64,000 bases of DNA from Bifidobacterium sp. ESL0745 (GTDB lineage Bacteria; Actinomycetota; Actinomycetes; Actinomycetales; Bifidobacteriaceae): positions 186,001 to 250,000 of the forward strand of contig NZ_JAQTHX010000002.1 in the NCBI RefSeq assembly GCF_029433335.1, given 5' to 3'. Below are positions 1-9,756 of the stretch, piece after piece; position 1 is the stretch's first letter; every line of letters starts with the position of its first letter. The notes beneath the pieces were generated by a model. That model worked only from the letters and a program-made list of their open reading frames with translations, searched no databases and was not told where the DNA came from. A program made the translations under genes and the position numbers.

Positions 1-73
1 AAGAAGGCTTGAAATCGGATAAGACTTGTTTTTGCATGCGTATTTCAAGACGGGGAAGATAGGGGACAACGAA

Positions 74-3000
74 GTGTCGAAACATCGAATGGCACACGGA
101 ATTTTCGGCGAGATCGCCGCAATCGCAAGTGCTGCGGCCATGGCGCTCGCGGGATTGGCGGTCGCCATGCCGGCGAACGCGACTTCCGCAACCGGCGGCA
201 ACGGGCGTATGCTTCCCGACATCAATTGGGTCGAATGGGGCAATGCCGGCGACCAGATCACCGGCCCGAAGATCACGTGGACCTCGCCGGTCGAAATGGG
301 TACAGGCCACTGGCTTTCGACCCGTTGCGCCTTGGCCCCTGCGGGCGACCCCAGTACCGCAATGTCGGCTTCTTTGCCGATTCAGGCGTACAGGACTGGC
401 GTGTATAGCGGCGACGCATTGGCACAGATGTATTACGAAGGTGGATCCGGCTATGCCAACAAGATGACCGCCGGACTGGCCAATGTCAACAACGAGGAAA
501 CCGTGAGTTTCAGCTTCAGTTGCGCGGCATATCTGATCGATTCGGGTGCTTCCCCGACGCTTGATGGCAGCACGGTCACCAGTTCCTTCCAGCCTGTTCC
601 CCTGCAAGGGCTTGTTTTCGCCGACGCCGAATCCAACAACTGGACGCGGCACCAGCAGGAATACATCAAAGCGACGCCAAGCGGCGGCAGCCCGACCTGG
701 CGTCTGCTCGACAGCTACCGCACCCCCGGATGCAATACGAATTCCATTGCCGAGCTCAATGGCAACACTTTGCGCTTCCGTTCCGATGGTCCGCAGTGTG
801 CGAACTGGGGTGGTACCGGTCCCTCGTCGGTCATGTTCCTGCAAGGTTCCACGGGCGCCCAGGTGACGCTTCGCGGCGGCGGCGTGACGGCCGTGGCGTT
901 GGGCAGCATCATCGCCTCCGATTTTGGAGACGCTCCCGTAAGTTACGGTGCCGCAGGCTCGCTTTTCCAGCCCTCTTGGCAGGGCGGTGCGCTCGGTACC
1001 GATATTTCCGGAAGCCCTTATATCTTCCCTGATCCCAATGATCCTGACATTTCCATGCTCGGTGGTACCGCGTTCAATCTTTCGGCGGCGCGCGATAACG
1101 CATCCACCAATCCCAATAATGTTGCCAATTTCTCGCAACCCACTCCGAGGCTGGGTGACCACGAGGACTCCGAGGCCGAACCGCATTTCAGTTCCGGGGC
1201 AAACTGGGACGATGCCCACGGCGACATCGGGCCTGACGGCCATGTGATCAACGACGAGGACGGCATCGCTATTCCGAGCGATACCAAGGCCATCAACGTC
1301 ACCCCCGATTCCACTATTTACCAACTGACCGTGAATTGTCATGGCACGGGCGACGTGCGCGGATGGATCGACTGGAACCACGACGGGACATTCAGTCCCA
1401 CGCAGGCGACTTTCGGCGGCGTGAACACGAACGCCGAGGCCAGCAACCAGGTGGCCTGCTCCCCCTCCTCCAACACGGCGACGCTGAACTGGCAGGTGCC
1501 CGACGATGCGCAAAACCAGATTTCTGCCAATGGCAACCCCTCATATCTGCGTTTGCGTATTACAAGTGATAGGGGCTCGAACATGATGCCGACCGGCTTG
1601 GCAGGTGGCGACGGCGAAGTCGAGGATTACAAGGCCGACGTGCATGTGCCCACCCTGAGTGTGCTCACCAACATCGTCGGCGGCCGCAAGGACGGCACTG
1701 ACCAATTCGACATGATTGCTCAGTCCCTTTCCTCCAGCGCAAGTGAACTCACCATGACCACGAGCGGCAACGAAAACGGCATCCAAACCGCACAGATCGA
1801 GCCGCAAAGCACGTTTCCAGGCAACCAATTTGAGATTTCTTCCAGTCTGGCGAGTGGCTCGGCCAGCAATCCTGCCGATTATGGGCAGACGGTCAAATGC
1901 GTCGATGCCAATAACAATGATGCGCCTGTGAACGTGGATTCCAGCGGGGTGCTGACCATCCCCAATAATTATGACGCCAACGTGCAATGCACCTTCCGCG
2001 AGAAGGCGTTCCCCGACCCCGCGCTGACAATGATTACCGTGGTGCACAACCGGCATGGCGGTACGCAGGCAGCGCAAGATTTCGGCTTCACCGCAGCCAA
2101 CACCGACAATAATCCTTCGCACGTCTACACCTTCCGGAACTCGGCCGGAGGTGATTCGCACGTTGTGGTCGACGGCAGCTACACCGTCACTCCGTCGGCG
2201 TTGCCGCACGGATACAAGCAGGATGGCGACATTACCTACGTCAATGACGATACCGGAGTGCCGGTACCCATGGTCGATGGCAAGCCGCAATTCAGCTCCA
2301 ATGAGCACATCATCGGCACGCGCGTGGTGGAAGACCTCCCGAGCCAGCTCACGTTGAAAACGGTGGTCGACAATTCCGAGGGCGGTTCGGCGCGCCCCAG
2401 TGATTTCAACTTCTCCGTGACGCTTGACGGCAGGGACCCCGTCGACCGGACGGTGTTCAACGAAGGCGCGCAGCAGACCATCGACGCCGGCAAATACACC
2501 ATCAAGGGCGCGGATTTGCCCGCCGGATATGCGCAGGATGGCGAAATATCATATACTGATAACACCACTGGCAATATGATTACGCCTGTCAACGAGCAGA
2601 TCATCATTCCCAACGGCGACAGCGTCACCGGCGTGCGCACGGTGCGTTCGAAGCCGGCGAAAATCGAGATGATTACGCACATCGTCGGCAACGGCAACGC
2701 GACCGTCGCCGACTTCCCGATAACGATTACGCCGACCAGCGGTCCCGCGCGTTCCCTGCCGGATAGCACAAAGGTGGATGTGCCGGCGAGCACGTACCGG
2801 ATCACCACCGACCATTCGCGTGAGCCTGGCTACAAGGTCTCCCGCGACTTAAGCTGCGTGGTCAATGATTCCGACGATGTCACCATCACCGATTTCAAGG
2901 CCACTCTCCCCAACGATCAGAGCCTGGTTTGCGAGCAGACTGTGGCGCCGCAGACCGACGAGACGCTTACCTTCGAGACGAATGTCAGCGGCAACGGCGA

Positions 3001-4333
3001 TGCCAAGCCGTCCGATTTCGACGTCACCATCACGCCAAGCGCTGGCGGCGGACCTTCGCAGACATATCAGCAAGGTACGGCGCAAGTGCCGAGTACCACC
3101 GATTTCACGGTTTCAGGCACTTCCAAGCCTGATTACGAGCAGGTGGGCGACATCGTCTACTACCTCAACACCGACACTGCCCGCGCGCATCCGCTTACGC
3201 TCGCCCAGGCACAGCAGTCGCTGCGCAACGGTTTGAGCGTCACCGGCGTCCGCACGGTGAAGGGGCATCGACCCAAGGTCACCGCGAAGATCGACCGCGA
3301 CTATCGCTACGGCGGCACGGCTGCGGGCGACGGCTCGAAGGTAACGCTGGTTCCGGCAAGCGGTTCCGGGATTGATTTGACGGCAGACCAGGCCAAGTTC
3401 GTCACCTCTGGCACGTATTCCGTGCGTCAGCTGCTCAACGCGGGCTACAAGCAGAGCGATTTGACGGTGAAACTTGCGGATGGCACGCCGGTTGCGGTCA
3501 ATGCCGCCAACGGCACCTTCGCCGTGTCGCAGGATGCCGATGTGGTGGTCATGCTTAAGAACGTGGACGAACCCGCCGAACTTTCCTTCTCGCGCACCGA
3601 CCCAAACGGCAATACATTATTGTCCGGTTCCGAATGGCGTTTGGACGGGCCTGATGCGCAAAGCCTTGACGTCCCCGATTGCACCGCCGAAACCTGCACC
3701 GGACCCGATCGCGACCCGGCGGCCGGCAAGTTCGAGGTCACCGGCCTCAAATGGGGCAAATGGACTATCACTGAGACCAAGGCGCCTGTTGGCTACCAGC
3801 TCTCGCCGCCTTTCGCTTTGACGCTTGGATCTGGCCAGGATGCCGACGGGCTTTCCCCGTTCGTCGCCTTCCATGAAGGCAAGCCGCCGGTCGGGCCGTC
3901 GCATTCGGGGAATTCCGGGAGTAACGGCAATTCTGGCAATAACAGTAATTCCGGTGGTTCCGGGAATTCCGGCGCAAACGGCGGTAACACCGGCAACGGC
4001 TCCAATGGCGCGAACGGTAATACCGGCAACAGCTCCAATGGTGCGAATAATGCCAACGGCACAAATACCAATGGCACCGGCGTCTCCAACGGTGGCAGCG
4101 GCGCGAACGCTGCCAATGGCACGAATGCCAATGCCAATGGTGCCAATGCGGCCAATGGTACGAATGCCACCGACAACGCAAATCCGTCCAACGCAGCCAA
4201 AGGCAACGGCGTTCTCTCCGCTTCCGGCTCCACGGTGACGTTGGTCGCCGTCACTGTCGTAGCCACGCTTTTGCTGGGCTTGGCTCTCTCCGCAGCCGTC
4301 AGGCGTTATAGCCACCGTCAAGATAATGCCTAA
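74..4333 (+). CDS. Large secreted surface protein with GEVED, DUF5979-like and SpaA-type domains
   Basis: Protein of about 1419 residues, probably a surface adhesin or stalk. The GTG at 74 is preferred over an upstream ATG because AGGGG lies 8-9 bases before it and a signal peptide (AAAMALAGLAVAMPANA) follows at once. A beta-rich N-terminal part leads to a GEVED domain (GWIDWNHDG, then GDGEVEDY, near residues 430-520). Several repeated beta domains with the DUF5979 pattern follow (PADYG/PSDFNF, DLPAGYAQDGEISY). A SpaA-type prealbumin-like domain ends in ITETKAPVGY near residue 1250. Then comes an Asn/Gly/Ser-rich stalk, one transmembrane helix and a basic tail. No LPXTG-like motif precedes the helix, so it may be membrane-anchored rather than sortase-anchored. 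Domain assignments come from motifs. The ligand is unknown. Confidence 0.85.
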   Translation: MSKHRMAHGIFGEIAAIASAAAMALAGLAVAMPANATSATGGNGRMLPDINWVEWGNAGDQITGPKITWTSPVEMGTGHWLSTRCALAPAGDPSTAMSASLPIQAYRTGVYSGDALAQMYYEGGSGYANKMTAGLANVNNEETVSFSFSCAAYLIDSGASPTLDGSTVTSSFQPVPLQGLVFADAESNNWTRHQQEYIKATPSGGSPTWRLLDSYRTPGCNTNSIAELNGNTLRFRSDGPQCANWGGTGPSSVMFLQGSTGAQVTLRGGGVTAVALGSIIASDFGDAPVSYGAAGSLFQPSWQGGALGTDISGSPYIFPDPNDPDISMLGGTAFNLSAARDNASTNPNNVANFSQPTPRLGDHEDSEAEPHFSSGANWDDAHGDIGPDGHVINDEDGIAIPSDTKAINVTPDSTIYQLTVNCHGTGDVRGWIDWNHDGTFSPTQATFGGVNTNAEASNQVACSPSSNTATLNWQVPDDAQNQISANGNPSYLRLRITSDRGSNMMPTGLAGGDGEVEDYKADVHVPTLSVLTNIVGGRKDGTDQFDMIAQSLSSSASELTMTTSGNENGIQTAQIEPQSTFPGNQFEISSSLASGSASNPADYGQTVKCVDANNNDAPVNVDSSGVLTIPNNYDANVQCTFREKAFPDPALTMITVVHNRHGGTQAAQDFGFTAANTDNNPSHVYTFRNSAGGDSHVVVDGSYTVTPSALPHGYKQDGDITYVNDDTGVPVPMVDGKPQFSSNEHIIGTRVVEDLPSQLTLKTVVDNSEGGSARPSDFNFSVTLDGRDPVDRTVFNEGAQQTIDAGKYTIKGADLPAGYAQDGEISYTDNTTGNMITPVNEQIIIPNGDSVTGVRTVRSKPAKIEMITHIVGNGNATVADFPITITPTSGPARSLPDSTKVDVPASTYRITTDHSREPGYKVSRDLSCVVNDSDDVTITDFKATLPNDQSLVCEQTVAPQTDETLTFETNVSGNGDAKPSDFDVTITPSAGGGPSQTYQQGTAQVPSTTDFTVSGTSKPDYEQVGDIVYYLNTDTARAHPLTLAQAQQSLRNGLSVTGVRTVKGHRPKVTAKIDRDYRYGGTAAGDGSKVTLVPASGSGIDLTADQAKFVTSGTYSVRQLLNAGYKQSDLTVKLADGTPVAVNAANGTFAVSQDADVVVMLKNVDEPAELSFSRTDPNGNTLLSGSEWRLDGPDAQSLDVPDCTAETCTGPDRDPAAGKFEVTGLKWGKWTITETKAPVGYQLSPPFALTLGSGQDADGLSPFVAFHEGKPPVGPSHSGNSGSNGNSGNNSNSGGSGNSGANGGNTGNGSNGANGNTGNSSNGANNANGTNTNGTGVSNGGSGANAANGTNANANGANAANGTNATDNANPSNAAKGNGVLSASGSTVTLVAVTVVATLLLGLALSAAVRRYSHRQDNA

Positions 4334-4416
4334 TAGACGGATACCGGTCTTGGCTTTCTCGGAAATTATCGGTAAAGACTAAGTCAGGTACCGGCAGATA
4401 TGTGCCGATAAAAGCG

Positions 4417-4455
4417 GGGCGACAAGAATCTATCTCTTGTTGCCCTGACTTTTTC
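4417..4455 (+). terminator. Rho-independent terminator after the surface protein
   Basis: GGGCGACAAGA and TCTTGTTGCCC form an 11-bp stem with a 7-base loop (one G-T pair). CTGAC and TTTTTC follow. It lies between the plus-strand surface gene and the end of the minus-strand feo operon, so it may serve both directions. Confidence 0.75.
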
Positions 4456-4469
4456 TGTTTCTTAGAAAT

Positions 4470-5027
4470 TTACTTTTCGAGCTTCGCCTTGAGCCGGCCG
4501 AAGACGGACTGGCGCTGGCGGATGGCCTTGGGGAGGATCGGGCAGCCGGCGCAGACCAGGGATTCCGGGTCGGGGTCGCAGCCCTCGCCGGTGGTGGAGT
4601 TGCACGAGCGCAGATCGTAGACGTTGAGGCGGCCAGCGGTGCGTTCCTGCTCGATAACGAGGTCGACGAAATCCAGCGGCAGACTGAGCTCAGTGGCAAT
4701 CATGCGCGGAGTCCGGCCGTTGGTGAGGCCGGCAATGATTTCTTCGGCTATGGAAGATGAGGGATTCTGCCGATTGGAGGGTTTCGTTATCGCTGCCGTT
4801 TTTGCCGGCAGAGTTTTGTTTGGATCGTTGTCAGCGTTCGAATCGTTGGTGTTGTTGGTATCTTTGACATTACGGAATATGTCATTGCGTTCGCCAAATG
4901 TTTCCGCTGAAACGGCATTGGCCTTTACGTTTTTGTTGCGACCTGTGGGGCGAAAATCGTCAGGATTAGTCTGATTCGATACTTTACGGAAACCATCGTT
5001 TTCGTTGCCGATATGTGCGGTCGTCAT
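4470..5027 (-). CDS. FeoC-like Cys-rich partner of FeoB
   Basis: A 185-residue protein whose ATG overlaps the feoB stop (ATGA), so the two are probably translationally coupled. Residues 1-85 are polar and low-complexity. The second half has a winged-helix-like stretch (IIAGLTNGRTPRMIATEL) followed by four cysteines in LRSCN, EGCD and LVCAGC. FeoC proteins are small winged-helix proteins, many with a Cys cluster that may bind an Fe-S centre. The position and cysteine pattern suggest the same role, as cytosolic regulator of FeoB. The long N-terminal extension is unusual. A longer reading frame open upstream into feoB is not used, because the coupled ATG is the natural start. Confidence 0.7.
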   Translation of the reverse strand: MTTAHIGNENDGFRKVSNQTNPDDFRPTGRNKNVKANAVSAETFGERNDIFRNVKDTNNTNDSNADNDPNKTLPAKTAAITKPSNRQNPSSSIAEEIIAGLTNGRTPRMIATELSLPLDFVDLVIEQERTAGRLNVYDLRSCNSTTGEGCDPDPESLVCAGCPILPKAIRQRQSVFGRLKAKLEK

Positions 5028-7822
5028 AGCAATCGCCCGACTTGGAAGACGATAATGGCCAATATATAGGCGACTATCAGCCCTGTCGCCACCGATTGCA
5101 GCGCGGTTTTCATGCCGTATTGCCGCTTCATTTCCGCGACGGTCGCCAGGCATGGTGTGTAGGCGAGGATGAAGATCATGAACGCCGCGGCCGCAGCGTT
5201 GGGATGGCCGTGGCTTGATTTTTCGAAGCTTTTGTGTACCGCCTGGCCGAGGCTCCCCTGACCTTCCGCCTGTTCGGATTGGTTGCCGGAATCGTTGATG
5301 GCGTAGCTCTGCGAAAGCGAACCGACGACGACCTCTTTGGCCACGAAACCGGTGACGAGCGCGGCCGAGGCATGCCAGTCGTTGAAACCGGCCGGCTCAA
5401 AGACTGGTGCGATGGCCGAGGAAGCCGCACCGAACACGGAATTCTCGACTTTGTCGACATGGCCGAAGGAATTGGTGCCGGCCGCGCCCGCCGAAATCGG
5501 GATGGCGGAAAGCACCCACACGATGATGAGCATGGTGACGATGACGGAGCTTGCGCCGGTGATGAACGACCAGAGACGCTGCAGCACGGACTTCAGCAGT
5601 TGCAGCAGCCGTGGCATCTGGTAAGGTGGCAATTCCATGGCGAACGGCTGGGTCTTAAGGTCTTTGAACTGCGTCTTGCGCAGCGCGAAGCCGACGGCCA
5701 GGATGATGGCGATGGAGCTGACATACATCAGGAAAATGGCCGCGCCAGCGTATTTGCCGAAGAACGCATAGGCCAGCACCACGTAGACGCTCAGGCGGGC
5801 GGAGCAGGAAGTGAACGGAATCAGTAGGCCGGTGAGCAGGCGTTGCCGCGAATCCGGCAGCGTGCGGGTGGAGGCCAGTGCCGGCAGGTTGCAGCCGAAG
5901 CCGACCACCAGCGGCAGGAAGGCGCGTCCGTCGAGGCCGACCATGCGCATCGCGCGGTCCATCACGAACGCTGCGCGGGCCAGATAGCCCGAATCCTCAA
6001 GCAGCGAGAGGATGATGAACATGATGCCCATCGGCGGGATGAAGGTGCACACCGTGATCGCGCCGTTCAGGAACCCGTCGACCAAAAGCGAATAGAACCA
6101 CCCGTCAAGCGAGCCCTTGCCGGCGACAGCGGTGAAGATCCAGGCGATGCCGTCGGTGCACCAGCCGCGCAACGTGACGTCGAACCAGTCCTGCAGGGGT
6201 CCAGCCAGCGTGGTGGTCGCCTCGAAAACGAGGAACATCGTGATGAGGAAGACCACGAGGCCGATTGCCGGGTGCAGCAGCACATGGTCGAGCTTGTCGG
6301 AAAAGGTTTCGCGGTGCGCCGTGGTCACCGCGCCTTGCGGCAGTCCCTTGTTGATTTCCTTGAGTTTCTTGGCAATCCATTCGAAGCGCTGGTCCGAGGT
6401 CGCCCGCACCCATTGCGAGACTTCCTCCTGCGAGGCGCTCGCAGGAGGTGCCGGAATGCTGGTGACCGGCATTGGCTTGAGTTGCACATGAATTTCGCGG
6501 GAAACATACGCTCCACCCTTGTCTAAGGCCGGTGTTGTATTTTCCGCTTTTTCCATCGTGGTTTCCACGACTTCTGAAGCCTTGTGCGCGGCCTCGGTCA
6601 CCGCCTCTTTGGCGACATCTGGCAGCGTTTGCTGGGTAGCTTTGCCGTCGGCAAGATACGTATCTATATTGTCGTCTGGTTTTTTTGCGGTTTGTTGGTG
6701 CGGTTTCGTGCCCGACGACTGTTTGGCGGTATTCGGCAGGGTTTGTTGAGCAGGCTCGGCAGAGGCTCGGTAAGCGTCATCATCATTGCCTAATTTCTCT
6801 GCGGCGGGCCGTTGCTTGGTTTCGTTTCGGTTTATGTTTGCTGATATGCCGTTATCGGCATCTGCTTGAGCAGATTCTGGTCGAAAATCCTTTATTGTCA
6901 ACGAAACTTGTGATTGTTCGCCACTGTCGACTACATCCGATCGGGCTGTTTTGTTTGCTGGCAAATCGGCATGCTTGGATTCACTTTCAGCTTTCTGCGC
7001 TCTGATCTCGGTGAGTGTCGCCGCGATGGTGTCTAATAATTCCACCTTGCCTTGACCGGTGCGGCCGTCGACACGGACCATCGGAATGCCCGGAAGCGTA
7101 TGTTTGAGCCGTTTCAGTGTGACGGGCGAATCCTGCCTTTCGGCCAGATCGAGCATGGTGACCGCAATGATGATCGGAAGGCCCAGATCCATCAGCTGAC
7201 TCAATAGGTAATACGATTTCGAAGGCGAAGTGGCGTTGAACGTGAAGACGATGACGTCGGGACGCGCGTAGCTGCGACGACCCATCGCCGCCTCTCCCGC
7301 GACCTGCTCGTCCGGGCTGTAAGCGTCGAGCGAGGCCGTGCCGGGGGTGTCGATGAAGTCCCAGCGTTCGCCGTCGCGCTCCAAGCTCCCCGATTCCACC
7401 AAAACCGTGGTGCCGGGAGCGTTCATCACGGTCGCGCTTGCTCCGAGCACCGCGTTGAAGAGTGTTGATTTGCCGACGTTGGGATTGCCGACGAAGACGA
7501 TACGAGGGTTGGCGTGCACCGGTTCGCCGGTGTTGTCGGCCATACCTTGCATACCGGCCATGTGGTCGGATTCGCTGTGATGATGGTGGCCGTGGCGTTG
7601 CGGCAGCAGCACCGCAAGTCCGCGCCGATGGTGGTGCCCGCCGTGGCCGCCGTGGCCGGAATGGCCCTCTTCGTCCGAACCCTCCATGCCATGCCCGCCT
7701 TCGGGTCCGCTGACAGCTCCCCCGCCGCAGCAATCCGCAGGTTCCGGCATCAGGTCAGGGTCGTTGGGATCAGTGCCATCGAGCGTTTCGGCGGGTGATG
7801 CGGCCGTAGTTGTTTTGTCCAT
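5024..7822 (-). CDS. feoB: Ferrous iron transporter FeoB
   Basis: A 932-residue GTPase-coupled Fe(II) transporter of the cytoplasmic membrane. Residues 1-100 are rich in His and Gly with a CC pair, a likely metal-binding leader. The G domain shows GNPNVGKST (112-120), DAYSPDEQ after DTPG (158-161) and AVTMLDLAE near 220, where the usual Asn of the NxxD motif is Thr. About 190 hydrophilic, low-complexity residues (roughly 285-470) separate the G domain from the membrane part, which carries the Gate motifs (GCNLPALASTRTL, FTSCSARLSVY). It follows feoA by 39 bases and overlaps the FeoC-like gene. It is longer than the usual 600-800 residues because of the leader and the linker. Confidence 0.95.
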   Translation of the reverse strand: MDKTTTAASPAETLDGTDPNDPDLMPEPADCCGGGAVSGPEGGHGMEGSDEEGHSGHGGHGGHHHRRGLAVLLPQRHGHHHHSESDHMAGMQGMADNTGEPVHANPRIVFVGNPNVGKSTLFNAVLGASATVMNAPGTTVLVESGSLERDGERWDFIDTPGTASLDAYSPDEQVAGEAAMGRRSYARPDVIVFTFNATSPSKSYYLLSQLMDLGLPIIIAVTMLDLAERQDSPVTLKRLKHTLPGIPMVRVDGRTGQGKVELLDTIAATLTEIRAQKAESESKHADLPANKTARSDVVDSGEQSQVSLTIKDFRPESAQADADNGISANINRNETKQRPAAEKLGNDDDAYRASAEPAQQTLPNTAKQSSGTKPHQQTAKKPDDNIDTYLADGKATQQTLPDVAKEAVTEAAHKASEVVETTMEKAENTTPALDKGGAYVSREIHVQLKPMPVTSIPAPPASASQEEVSQWVRATSDQRFEWIAKKLKEINKGLPQGAVTTAHRETFSDKLDHVLLHPAIGLVVFLITMFLVFEATTTLAGPLQDWFDVTLRGWCTDGIAWIFTAVAGKGSLDGWFYSLLVDGFLNGAITVCTFIPPMGIMFIILSLLEDSGYLARAAFVMDRAMRMVGLDGRAFLPLVVGFGCNLPALASTRTLPDSRQRLLTGLLIPFTSCSARLSVYVVLAYAFFGKYAGAAIFLMYVSSIAIILAVGFALRKTQFKDLKTQPFAMELPPYQMPRLLQLLKSVLQRLWSFITGASSVIVTMLIIVWVLSAIPISAGAAGTNSFGHVDKVENSVFGAASSAIAPVFEPAGFNDWHASAALVTGFVAKEVVVGSLSQSYAINDSGNQSEQAEGQGSLGQAVHKSFEKSSHGHPNAAAAAFMIFILAYTPCLATVAEMKRQYGMKTALQSVATGLIVAYILAIIVFQVGRLL

Positions 7823-7861
7823 AATTTGCCCGCCAGATCTTGTTGATATGGGTATTCGGTA

Positions 7862-8101
7862 CTATAAACGTTGCGTCTGTGGGGCTACGAAAATATGCCG
7901 TGCAGTGGCGCCGTCGATGGCGATGCGCTCGCCGCCATGTGCCACCACGCATCCGCCGAACATCGCTTTTTGAATGACGCGAATCGGTTCGTGCATGCGG
8001 AATCCGAGCTCGTTGAGCCTGAAGCGGTTACGGGCCTCAAAGTCCATCCTGCATATTTCCATATCCACGCCAAGCGGGCAGGTTCGCAACGATTCGGTCA
8101 T
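7862..8101 (-). CDS. feoA: FeoA domain protein
   Basis: A 79-residue SH3-like FeoA protein, first gene of the feoA-feoB-FeoC-like operon. It has the family pattern of a hydrophobic core with LNELGFRMHEPIRV, a Gly/Ala strand (GGCVVAHGGERIAI) and the closing A..I.V strand. FeoA is a small cytosolic accessory protein needed for Fe(II) uptake by FeoB. The N-terminus has two extra cysteines (TCPLG, EICRMD). No clear DtxR- or Fur-type box was recognised in the divergent region upstream. Confidence 0.88.
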   Translation of the reverse strand: MTESLRTCPLGVDMEICRMDFEARNRFRLNELGFRMHEPIRVIQKAMFGGCVVAHGGERIAIDGATARHIFVAPQTQRL

Positions 8102-8214
8102 ACTTCGGAGAATAGTTCATTGCGCGTGCCGAGTAAAGACTTTTTCTTGAAAATCTTAACTTTTTACTAAGGAAATGTGATTAAAGAAAAATTCGTTAGC
8201 GTTCTGTCTAATAA

Positions 8215-8269
8215 ATTTATTCCATATTATGCTAAATATTTTTGAAATATGGCATAATATAGAATAAAT
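8215..8269. promoter_or_regulatory. Long AT-rich palindrome upstream of the AAA ATPase gene
   Basis: Arms ATTTATTCCATATTATGC (8215-8232) and GCATAATATAGAATAAAT (8252-8269) are inverted copies with one mismatch over 18 bases. The 19-base centre is itself AT-rich and partly symmetric. The palindrome ends 18 bases before the ATPase start and lies between that gene and divergent feoA, so an operator overlapping the promoter is the simplest reading. Confidence 0.6.
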
Positions 8270-8287
8270 GATAATAAAAAGACAAAA

Positions 8288-9544
8288 ATGGTGTGGCTTA
8301 TGGTGGAACACATTGAAAGTCCTGTAGAAATCTCACTGCTGAAAGCCTTGAATCCATTTTCTCCTGGCGCGGGACGTCAACCAGCTACATTGGTTGGCAG
8401 AGAACATGAGCTTGAGCTTATGGATTTATTGTTGGCACGGACTAAAGCCAAACGAACGTCTCAAGGTATTATCTATCGCGGTTTGCGCGGTGTTGGTAAA
8501 ACTGTTTTATTGATTAGACTCCAAAATATGGCCCAAAAAATGCATATGCCGACTGTGCGTATCGAAGCTACCGGTAATGATACTGATGATTATGTTGAAT
8601 TGTTCAAAGGTCTTGCGAAAGTTAGTAGAAATGTAGTCAATACGAAGTTTCGTCAAAGAATTCTTAATATTTTTGAGAACGTCCAATCCATGTCGGTTAA
8701 TGTTTTAGGCAACGGGATGAGTGTTATGAAATCCACTGGCGACATGTATGGTAACATGCCTCATTCCAATGCGTATCAGCTTGAATTGTTGATTGAAGAG
8801 ATTTCGCAAGCTGCTCAAGACTCTGACCTTGGACTATTTGTTTTTATTGATGAATTTCAGGAAATGTCCTCTGAGCTCATGGGCACGTTGATTACATTAC
8901 AGCATCGTATGGGGCAAGAGAATCTGCCGTTCTATATTGTCGGCGTTGGCTTGCCGGATTTGCCAGAAGCGCTTACAAAATCACGATCATACGCTGAGCG
9001 GCTTTTTGATTATCGAAAGGTGGGCAGGCTATCGTATGAGGACACCGCACTAGGGTTCCAAAACACTGTCGCGAAGGGAGGTAGAAAATTCAATGATGAG
9101 GCACTTGAAAGGTTGGTGGAAGACTCGCAGGGTTATCCCTATTTTGTACAGGCTTATGGAGCAGCTGCTTGGAACCAGTCGACCATTTCCCCCATTCCGC
9201 TTGAAGCTGTAGAACGAGGGGAGGCAGAAGCTCGCAGATCACTTGATGAGGGATTATATGCTTCTAGATGGCAACGGGCAACCCCTGCAGGCCGTACATA
9301 TCTTATGGCCATGGCTTCGATGAATGATCGTGAAGATGAGGAAAATGGTTACGCAACAGGTAAAATTGCGGAATGTATGAATCGAGATCCGCGTGAACTA
9401 TCAAAAATGAGAGGAAAATTAATCGAACTTGGACTAATCTATTCTCCGGAACGTGGAAAAGTTGCGTTTACCGTGCCTGGGATGGCAGATTTTATTCGGC
9501 GTGTAAAGCCGTCTGCAGAACAGATTTACGACAAACAGAGTTGA
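8288..9544 (+). CDS. AAA ATPase of unknown role
   Basis: A 418-residue P-loop ATPase. Walker A is GLRGVGKT near residue 64 and Walker B is LFVFIDEF near 183. LVGREHELELMDLLL before Walker A is typical of AAA_16/Orc1-like proteins. The C-terminal third looks helical with a winged-helix character (ATGKIAECMNRDPRELSKMR), so it may bind DNA. Two in-frame starts (8288 and 8300) are possible and neither has a strong ribosome-binding site. Base composition is clearly more AT-rich than the feo genes, which suggests transfer. It stands alone between a palindrome and two tRNA genes. The function is not known. Confidence 0.75.
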   Translation: MVWLMVEHIESPVEISLLKALNPFSPGAGRQPATLVGREHELELMDLLLARTKAKRTSQGIIYRGLRGVGKTVLLIRLQNMAQKMHMPTVRIEATGNDTDDYVELFKGLAKVSRNVVNTKFRQRILNIFENVQSMSVNVLGNGMSVMKSTGDMYGNMPHSNAYQLELLIEEISQAAQDSDLGLFVFIDEFQEMSSELMGTLITLQHRMGQENLPFYIVGVGLPDLPEALTKSRSYAERLFDYRKVGRLSYEDTALGFQNTVAKGGRKFNDEALERLVEDSQGYPYFVQAYGAAAWNQSTISPIPLEAVERGEAEARRSLDEGLYASRWQRATPAGRTYLMAMASMNDREDEENGYATGKIAECMNRDPRELSKMRGKLIELGLIYSPERGKVAFTVPGMADFIRRVKPSAEQIYDKQS

Positions 9545-9626
9545 GAGAATATTAAATTCTTTTTAATATTGTTGTTTTTCCTGTTATTAATAAGATAATA
9601 GGTATCCTGCTTCAATGCTTTGGGAG

Positions 9627-9699
9627 TGGAGCTAGCCGGGTTCGAACCGGCGACCCTCTGCTTGCAAAGCAGATGCGCTACCAGCTGCGCCATAGCCCC
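9627..9699 (-). tRNA. tRNA-Ala (TGC)
   Basis: A 73-base cloverleaf on the minus strand. The acceptor stem is GGGGCTA/TAGCTCC with discriminator A. The anticodon loop is TTTGCAA (anticodon TGC) and the T arm holds GGTTCGAACC. CCA is not encoded. Its 3' end faces the AAA ATPase gene. Confidence 0.95.
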
Positions 9700-9756
9700 A
9701 GAAACACAACGATTCTTAAGTGAAACCTTCGGGATTTGAACTTTGAGAACCTTGCG

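Noticed and set aside
8102..8214. A DtxR- or Fur-type iron box upstream of feoA
   Set aside because: No sequence close to the known 19-base consensus was recognised. The palindrome at 8215-8269 is AT-rich and nearer the ATPase gene.
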